Below are positions 42,872-47,668 of a DNA stretch of 47,668 nucleotides, in pieces; position 1 is the first letter of the stretch; each line of letters opens with the position of its first letter. The DNA comes from Mycobacterium sp. 1245805.9 (GTDB lineage Bacteria; Actinomycetota; Actinomycetes; Mycobacteriales; Mycobacteriaceae). The position numbers and the translations under genes are program-made. The DNA is taken from NCBI RefSeq assembly GCF_001672915.1, contig NZ_LZKR01000125.1:1-47668 (forward strand). The letters are read 5' to 3'. A model generated the notes under the pieces. The model made no database searches, was not told the origin of the DNA, and saw only the letters and a program-made list of their open reading frames with translations.

Positions 42872-43300
42872 TCACCCGACGGGCGTAATCCCCGCGTTGG
42901 AGATGGAAAAGCCGCGACCTGACGTCACCTTGCAGGTGATGCCGCTTGCCTCCGACCGACAGCCGAACGGGCCGAGCCACGCGGTTTGGCCATAGGGCAG
43001 GGTGGGCGTGCCTTCCCCTGCGTTGCCGAGACAGGATTCTCCCGTGCAGCTCTTGAACGTCCCGTCGGGGGACAGATGTACGGACTGTGGCGGCGACGTC
43101 GTCTGGCAATACGCTTCGTCGGGTATGTCGCGGCCGCGCTGATAGTCGATCTCGCAGCCGATGTTGCGTGACGGGGACAAAAAGGAACACCATGTCTGGC
43201 TGCAGACCGGATTGTCGGCGGCGGCCCGGGGCGCCCCGACGCACCCGACCACGACGAATCCCAGTGCGGCCCCCATTGCGGCGGCGAATGTCCGATGCAC
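42872..43300 (-). CDS. Secreted Cys-rich hypothetical protein
   Basis: The protein is 142 residues. The signal peptide is MHRTFAAAMGAALGFVVVGC, cleaved after APRAAA; the Cys in it looks like a poor lipobox. The mature part contains CSQTWCSFLSPSRNIGCEID, YCQTTSPPQSVHLSPDG, CTGESCLGNAGEGTPTLPYG and a final IS-rich strand. Eight mature cysteines probably pair. This pattern recurs in mycobacterial secreted proteins of unknown function. The GTG start follows GGGGAGGCACC. Convergent with the TetR gene. Confidence 0.8.
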   Translation of the reverse strand: MHRTFAAAMGAALGFVVVGCVGAPRAAADNPVCSQTWCSFLSPSRNIGCEIDYQRGRDIPDEAYCQTTSPPQSVHLSPDGTFKSCTGESCLGNAGEGTPTLPYGQTAWLGPFGCRSEASGITCKVTSGRGFSISNAGITPVG

Positions 43301-43376
43301 GGTGCCTCCCCAGGCTTCGCCGAACCGTCGGCGTGTCCGGAAAGTAGCAGATCGACGCCGGTCGAAGTGGCGATTC

Positions 43377-44234
43377 CTACAGCAGATCGGTGATTGTCTT
43401 CAGGCCTGCGTCGTAGAGGACGCCGGGCAGCATGCCGCCGTCGCATTCGATGGTGGTTCCGTTGACAAAATCCGCGTCGCCGCCGGCCAGGAACACGCAG
43501 ACGCGACCCACCTCGGCGGGTGCCCCAGCGCGGCGCAACGGCACTGCGGCGAAGTACTTTTCCCCGGTCGGGTCGTCCTTGGGCAACACGAACGACCGGA
43601 AGTTCTCGGTCATCGTCGGGCCCAGGGCGACGCAGTTGACCCGAACCTTCGGCCCCCACTCCTCGGCCAGCGACCGGGTGAGATGGTTCAGCCCGCTCTT
43701 GGCGGCGCCGTAGGAGACCAGGGTCGGCGATCCGGCCGGGTGTCCCGCACCGCTGGAGATGTTGATGATGCAGCCCACGCCGTCCTGGGTGCGCATCTGC
43801 CGGTACGCGCGGATCGCGAACCACAGCGGGCTGATGAGGTTCATCTGCACCGCGAAGGAGTGAAACAGCGCCGTGCGCTCGTAGTCGTCGTCGCTGTCCG
43901 GTGCGCCCTGAATGCGCGCGACGAGTGGGGGAATGCTTTCGGCATGCGGTGCCGGCACGGTGCCGCCGGCGTTGTTCACCAGGAGGTCGATGCGCCCGTG
44001 GGCGGCCACGACGTCGGCGACAAATGAGTCGATCGAGCGGTAATCGCCTTGGTCGCAAACCTTCTGGGATGCGCGAGTCGTCCACTCGGCTTCGATGCCC
44101 GGGATGGTGTCCAGGGGCGAGCGCGAGCAGCCGACGACCGTGGCGCCGGCGCGCAGCAATTCGTGCGCGATGCCGACACCGACGCCGCGGCTGGTGCCGG
44201 TGACGATCGCGACCTTGCCGTCGAGTACGCCCAT
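43377..44234 (-). CDS. Short-chain dehydrogenase/reductase
   Basis: The protein is 285 residues. TGTSRGVGVGIA is the cofactor loop, LLVNNAGG the central strand, INISSGAGHPAG the serine segment, and VSYGAAKSGLNHL the Tyr/Lys pair. Its length and the insert PAPHAESIPPLVARIQGAPDSDDD are larger than usual. The ATG at MGVLDGKVAI is used; upstream codons overlap the ribosome site. It is divergent from the operon starting at 44328, with a perfect palindrome at 44256-44270 between them. Confidence 0.88.
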   Translation of the reverse strand: MGVLDGKVAIVTGTSRGVGVGIAHELLRAGATVVGCSRSPLDTIPGIEAEWTTRASQKVCDQGDYRSIDSFVADVVAAHGRIDLLVNNAGGTVPAPHAESIPPLVARIQGAPDSDDDYERTALFHSFAVQMNLISPLWFAIRAYRQMRTQDGVGCIINISSGAGHPAGSPTLVSYGAAKSGLNHLTRSLAEEWGPKVRVNCVALGPTMTENFRSFVLPKDDPTGEKYFAAVPLRRAGAPAEVGRVCVFLAGGDADFVNGTTIECDGGMLPGVLYDAGLKTITDLL

Positions 44235-44255
44235 CGCCCGCCTTCCCTGCTTCAT

Positions 44256-44270
44256 TGACAGTGACTGTCA
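44256..44270. promoter_or_regulatory. 15-bp perfect palindrome, candidate TetR operator
   Basis: TGACAGTGACTGTCA (7-1-7) is perfectly symmetric. It lies 21 bp upstream of the SDR start and 57 bp upstream of the operon at 44328, whose fourth gene encodes a TetR regulator. Confidence 0.65.
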
Positions 44271-44327
44271 GCGGGTCATACTGTGCCATTTCAGTCGTCG
44301 GCGTGTAAAGCACTCGGGAGGTCACAG

Positions 44328-45398
44328 GTGAGCATTCGGGTCATCCAATGGGCGACCGGGGGCGTCGGCAAGGCCGCCATCGCATGCGTGCTGAATCATC
44401 CGCAGCTCGAACTCGTCGGCTGCTGGGTGCACAGCGCCGGCAAGGACGGCGTCGACGTGGGCGAGATCATCGGGTCTTCGCCCCTGGGTGTCGCGGCGAG
44501 CACCAACGTCGACGACGTGCTCGGCCTCGACGCGGATTGCGTCGTGTACAGCCCGCTGGTCCCCAACGACGACGAGGTCCTGGCGATCCTGCGGTCCGGC
44601 AAGAACGTGGTCACCCCGGTCGGCTGGGTCTACCCCGACCTGAGCAATCCGCGCCACCAGGCGATCGCCGACGCAGCGCTCGAAAACGGTGTGACGCTTC
44701 ATGGTTCGGGGATCCACCCCGGCGGCATCACCGAGCGATTCCCGTTGATGCTGTCCTCGCTCTCCTCGGCGGTCACCCACGTGCGCGCCGAGGAGTTCTC
44801 CGACATCCGCACCTACAACGCCCCGGACGTCGTGCGCCACATCATGGGATTCGGCGGCACGCCCGAGGAAGCGATGCAGGGACCCATGGCCAGCCTGCTC
44901 GAGGCGGGCTTCAAACAGTCGGTGCGAATGGTGGCTGACCACATGGGATTTCGCATCGAGCCGAACATCAGGACCATCCAGGACGTCGCGGTGGCGACCT
45001 CCGACATCGACTACGCCCCCTTCCCGATCACCACGGGAAAGGTGGCAGCGCGCCGGTTCCGCTGGCAGGCCCTCGTCGACGGCGAGCCTGTCATCACCGC
45101 CGCGGTCAACTGGCTGATGGGCGAGGAAAACCTGGAACCGGCCTGGAATTTCGGCGGGAGCGGCGAACGCTTCGAGGTCGAGATCACCGGCGACCCCAGC
45201 GTCAGCCTCACCTTCAAGGGGCTGCAACCGGAGACGATCGCCGAAGGGCTGGTAAAGAATCCGGGCGTGGTGGCCACGGCCAACCACTGCGTCAACGCCA
45301 TCCCCGACGTCTGCGCCGCTGAGCCGGGCATCAAGACCTACCTCGAGCTGCCGCTGTTCGCCGGGCGTCCCGCACCCGATCTCGCGGAAAAGCCGTGA
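44328..45398 (+). CDS. DapB-like NAD(P)-dependent oxidoreductase
   Basis: The protein is 356 residues. The Rossmann start IRVIQWATGGVGKAAI carries ATGGVG in the cofactor loop. Family segments are LELVGCWVHSAGKDG, DADCVVYSPLV, GKNVVTPVGWVYPD, HGSGIHPGGI and IPDVCAAEPGIKTY. It is homologous to the gene at 11454 and to the truncated one at 47255. The GTG follows GGGAGGTCACAG. It heads a tightly overlapping operon with VOC, SDR and TetR genes, which suggests a catabolic step, but the substrate is not known. Confidence 0.9.
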   Translation: MSIRVIQWATGGVGKAAIACVLNHPQLELVGCWVHSAGKDGVDVGEIIGSSPLGVAASTNVDDVLGLDADCVVYSPLVPNDDEVLAILRSGKNVVTPVGWVYPDLSNPRHQAIADAALENGVTLHGSGIHPGGITERFPLMLSSLSSAVTHVRAEEFSDIRTYNAPDVVRHIMGFGGTPEEAMQGPMASLLEAGFKQSVRMVADHMGFRIEPNIRTIQDVAVATSDIDYAPFPITTGKVAARRFRWQALVDGEPVITAAVNWLMGEENLEPAWNFGGSGERFEVEITGDPSVSLTFKGLQPETIAEGLVKNPGVVATANHCVNAIPDVCAAEPGIKTYLELPLFAGRPAPDLAEKP

Positions 45399-45886
45399 CC
45401 GCGCTGAACGACGTGTCGTTCTGTCACCTGGTCGTCGGGGTGACCGACATGGACCGCGCGCTGGCGTTCTACCGCGACACGCTCGGCATGGACGTCGTCT
45501 TCGAAACGCTGATCTCGGGCGAGCCCTTCGATGCCGCACTGCACGCGAAGCGAAAGCAGGAGGGTCGGGTGGTCGGCGGCCTGCTGGGCGGGCTGATGGT
45601 CGAGCTGCTTTCGCTCGGCGCCAAACCCGACGAGAAGCAGCGCCGGGGCATCACCGGCATCCACAACGTGTCGCTGCGGGTGCCCGATCTCGACGACGCC
45701 CACCGCCGCATCGCCGCCGCCGGCTACCCGCCCGACCAGGAGCCGTTCGAAATCGGCGGGGTACGAATGTTCTTCGTCAAGGACCCCGACGGGACACCGG
45801 TCGAGTTCATCGAGCTGCCCGACGGCGCGCGCAGCACCTACGAGATGCACCGCGGCGTACCGCTGCAGCTGGGGCCGGAACGATGA
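45395..45886 (+). CDS. VOC (glyoxalase/dioxygenase fold) family protein
   Basis: The protein is 163 residues with two beta-alpha-beta-beta-beta modules. CHLVVGVTDMDRALAFYRDTLGMDVV begins the first and ITGIHNVSLRVPDLDDAHRRIAAAGY the second; FFVKDPDGTPVEFIELP is the usual VOC end with a metal-binding Glu. Likely metal ligands are His11, the Glu of VELL, His near residue 89 and Glu in VEFIEL. Activities in the fold include epimerases, lyases and dioxygenases. The GTG overlaps the stop of the previous gene (GTGA). Confidence 0.9.
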   Translation: MTALNDVSFCHLVVGVTDMDRALAFYRDTLGMDVVFETLISGEPFDAALHAKRKQEGRVVGGLLGGLMVELLSLGAKPDEKQRRGITGIHNVSLRVPDLDDAHRRIAAAGYPPDQEPFEIGGVRMFFVKDPDGTPVEFIELPDGARSTYEMHRGVPLQLGPER

Positions 45887-46656
45887 GCTACTCGCACCCC
45901 GACTCGATGCGGGGCCACGCCGCGATCGTCACCGGCGCCGCGCAGGGCGTCGGCAAGGGCATCGCCGCGGCGCTGCTGGAACGCGGCGCGTCGGTGCTGC
46001 TGGTCGACATCCAGGACGAGGTCCTGAACGCGACGACCACCGAGCTCAAGCAGATCGGGCGCGCCGAACAACTGGTCGCCGACCTGCGCGACCCGGCCAG
46101 CGCGCCGCGGATCGTGGCGGCCGCGGTCGAAGCGTTCGGCACCGTGCACGGCCTGGTCAACAACGCCATCGCCACCAACGAGCCCAAACGATTCGTCGAC
46201 ATCACCACCGAGGACCTGGCGCTCGGATACGACGTCGGGCCCCGGGCCACGTTCCTGCTCATGCAGGCCGTCTACCCGCTGATGGTCGAGGCGGGCGGCG
46301 GCTCGATCGTCAACCTCGGCTCGGGCACCGGCACCGGCGGCGAACCCAAGTGGGGCGGTTACGCCGCCGCCAAGGAAGGCATCCGCGGGCTCTCGAAGGT
46401 TGCCGCCCTGGAGTGGGGGCGCGACAACATTCGCGTCAACGTCATCTGCCCGTTCGCCGAGTCCGACGGCGTCAAAGCGTGGAAACAGTTCGCGCCCAAC
46501 GACTATGCCAAGGCCGTCGCGCGGGTGCCGATGAAGCGCATCGGCGACGTCCGCACCGACGTGGGCGCGCTGGTGGCGTTCCTGCTTTCCACCGACGCGA
46601 CGTTCATCACCGGCCAGACGATCCAAGTCGACGGCGGGATCGGCAGCTTCCGGTGA
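45883..46656 (+). CDS. Short-chain dehydrogenase/reductase
   Basis: The protein is 257 residues. TGAAQGVGKGIA is the cofactor loop, LVNNAIATN the NAAG-type motif, VNLGSGTGTGGEPKWGGYAAAKEG the catalytic region with the Tyr/Lys pair, and ITGQTIQVDGGIG the C-terminus. The serine is placed in LGSG. The ATG overlaps the stop of the VOC gene (ATGA) and its own TGA overlaps the TetR start (GTGA). It is likely part of the same degradation route as the DapB-like and VOC genes. Confidence 0.92.
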   Translation: MSYSHPDSMRGHAAIVTGAAQGVGKGIAAALLERGASVLLVDIQDEVLNATTTELKQIGRAEQLVADLRDPASAPRIVAAAVEAFGTVHGLVNNAIATNEPKRFVDITTEDLALGYDVGPRATFLLMQAVYPLMVEAGGGSIVNLGSGTGTGGEPKWGGYAAAKEGIRGLSKVAALEWGRDNIRVNVICPFAESDGVKAWKQFAPNDYAKAVARVPMKRIGDVRTDVGALVAFLLSTDATFITGQTIQVDGGIGSFR

Positions 46657-47258
46657 GCCAGTCGTTGCGGGAACGACAGCGCGCCCAGATCCGCGCCGAC
46701 ATCCGGCGCGCTGCGTTCCGGCTGTTCATCGAGCGCGGCTACGACGCCGTGACGACGGAGGAAATCGCCTCGGCCGCAGGCGTTTCCCCGCGCACCTTCT
46801 TCCGGCACGTGCCGACCAAGGAGGAGCTGCTGCTCGCCCCGCTGCGCCATGGCGGCGCCGCGATCGTCAGCATGCTCGAGGAGCGGCCCGCCTCCGAATC
46901 ACCCGACGTCGCGTTGGTCAACGCGATCGTCCTCCGCACCCGGTCGTTCGATCCGGCCGACTGCGACCAGTGGCGCGAGGCGTTGCTGGTGGCCCCTCAT
47001 CTGCTCGACAAGGTCACGCTGCACACACCGGCGGACAAGGAGCGGGCGACGAAGCTGATCGGCGAGCGCATGGGGGCCAATCCCGACGCCGACATCCGGC
47101 CGGGCCTGCTGGTCCAACTCGGCTTCGCCGCGGGCGATTTCGCGTTCCAACAGTGGGTCCGCCAGTCCAACAAGAAACCGCGCCCGCTCGACCGCTACGT
47201 CACCGACGCCGTCGAGGCCATCAAGAGCCCGCACTGGAGAAGGAAGCCGAAATCGTGA
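46653..47258 (+). CDS. TetR-family regulator in a catabolic operon
   Basis: The protein is 201 residues. The HTH region is IRADIRRAAFRLFIERGYDA, then VTTEEIASAAGVSPRTFFRHVPTKEELL, a standard TetR N-terminus with the FFRHVPTKEEL variant common in actinobacteria. The C-terminal domain is helical (LLVQLGFAAGDFAFQQWV). The GTG overlaps the SDR stop and its own TGA overlaps the next GTG, so it is cotranscribed with its neighbours. The palindrome at 44256-44270 is its best candidate operator, by position. Confidence 0.92.
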   Translation: MSQSLRERQRAQIRADIRRAAFRLFIERGYDAVTTEEIASAAGVSPRTFFRHVPTKEELLLAPLRHGGAAIVSMLEERPASESPDVALVNAIVLRTRSFDPADCDQWREALLVAPHLLDKVTLHTPADKERATKLIGERMGANPDADIRPGLLVQLGFAAGDFAFQQWVRQSNKKPRPLDRYVTDAVEAIKSPHWRRKPKS

Positions 47259-47425
47259 ACGACACGTACAAGGTCGCGGTGTGGGCCACCGGCGGGGTGG
47301 GCAAGTACGCGATCCGGACCATCGCCGACCGGCCCAACCTCGACCTCGTCGGGGTATGGGTGCACTCGGACAGCAAGAACGGCAAGGACGCCGGCGAGCT
47401 CGCGGGCATCGACCCGCGCGGGTAG
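47255..47425 (+). pseudogene. DapB-like oxidoreductase, interrupted by a fold-back junction
   Basis: The N-terminal 56 residues (YKVAVWATGGVGKYAIRTIA, LDLVGVWVHSDSKNGKDAG) match the DapB-like family and align with the gene at 44328. After GIDP the frame ends in RG and a TAG. The family continuation (PLGVAATQDE...DADCVVYAAP) is found on the minus strand immediately downstream, so the gene is not naturally truncated by a point mutation but broken by an inverted join. The GTG overlaps the TetR stop, consistent with an operon. Best read as a real gene with a faulty or rearranged right part. Confidence 0.85.
47341..47417. repeat. Left arm of a 77-bp perfect inverted repeat
   Basis: 47341-47417 equals the reverse complement of 47592-47668 over all 77 bases. 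The spacer (47418-47591) is 174 bp. The right arm ends exactly at the window end, so the true repeat may extend further. Confidence 0.95.
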
Positions 47426-47667
47426 ACCAGTCCCGGTATCGCGGTCGTGACGACATTCTTTCCGGCGGACAGGATTCGGCACAGGTCGCCGATCGCTTCC
47501 TTCATTCGTGGCGGCGCCGGAGCCGCGTAGACGACGCAGTCCGCGTCGCCGCCGAGGATCGCCGACTCGTCCTGGGTGGCGGCGACGCCGAGCGGGTCGA
47601 TGCCCGCGAGCTCGCCGGCGTCCTTGCCGTTCTTGCTGTCCGAGTGCACCCATACCCCGACGAGGTC
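47418..47667 (-). pseudogene. Inverted fragment of the same DapB-like gene
   Basis: Read on the minus strand from the window end it gives DLVGVWVHSDSKNGKDAGEL, then AGIDPLGVAATQDE, DADCVVYAAPAPPRMKEAIG and AGKNVVTTAIPGLVYP. This is the normal family continuation (residues about 30-110) of the gene starting at 47255. It overlaps the right inverted arm (47592-47668). It has no start codon of its own. Confidence 0.85.
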
Positions 47668-47668
47668 G

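Overview
The window is GC-rich mycobacterial DNA, most likely from a slow-growing non-tuberculous Mycobacterium. The evidence is the dnaX / Rv3722c-type aminotransferase / SRP RNA / tRNA-Ser / lucA block, a PE_PGRS gene, a cutinase, a WS/DGAT (Tgs2-type) acyltransferase, a 19-kDa-antigen-type lipoprotein and many SDR, P450 and TetR genes. From memory of M. tuberculosis, the backbone follows Rv3721c to Rv3734c in order: dnaX, Rv3722c, ffs, tRNA-Ser, lucA (Rv3723), cut5 (Rv3724), Rv3725, Rv3726, then Prim-PolC (Rv3730c), ligC (Rv3731), a NUDIX gene (Rv3733c) and tgs2 (Rv3734c). Accessory blocks interrupt this backbone.

Layout. 1-3.6 kb: backbone (dnaX start, aminotransferase, ffs, tRNA-Ser, lucA). 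3.6-14.3 kb: first accessory block with a crotonase/ParB-like pair, an LpqH-like lipoprotein, a cassette of a TPR protein, a CHAT protease and two unrecognised proteins (5481-11416), a DapB-like oxidoreductase, a LipL-like esterase, a small membrane protein and CsbD. 14.4-17.4 kb: backbone (intact cutinase, epimerase, alcohol dehydrogenase). 17.4-31.8 kb: second accessory block. It holds a TetR/SDR/P450 catabolic regulon with three copies of one palindromic operator, a second TetR locus (thioesterase, NmrA, SDR), a diaminopimelate-decarboxylase-like protein that lacks the PLP lysine and is coupled to a rhomboid-like protein, an MceG-type ATPase, a flotillin and a PE_PGRS gene. 31.8-33.9 kb: backbone DNA-repair pair Prim-PolC and LigC. 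33.9-38.2 kb: small secreted proteins, two small unknowns, a P450 and a haloalkane dehalogenase. 38.2-40.1 kb: backbone NUDIX and tgs2. 40.1-47.7 kb: catabolic and regulatory genes, ending in a tightly overlapping operon of DapB-like, VOC, SDR and TetR genes.

The best candidate for an under-described system is the TPR/CHAT cassette at 5481-11416. The TPR and CHAT genes overlap by 4 bp, as do the two unknown genes, and the two pairs flank a small antisense gene. The clearest regulatory discovery is the GCGATCGC-centred operator placed just upstream of SDR1, the TetR gene and the SDR2-P450 operon. The last 330 bp of the window fold back on themselves: a DapB-like gene is interrupted and its continuation appears on the opposite strand within a 77-bp perfect inverted repeat. 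This should be treated as a probable assembly or library artefact until checked.
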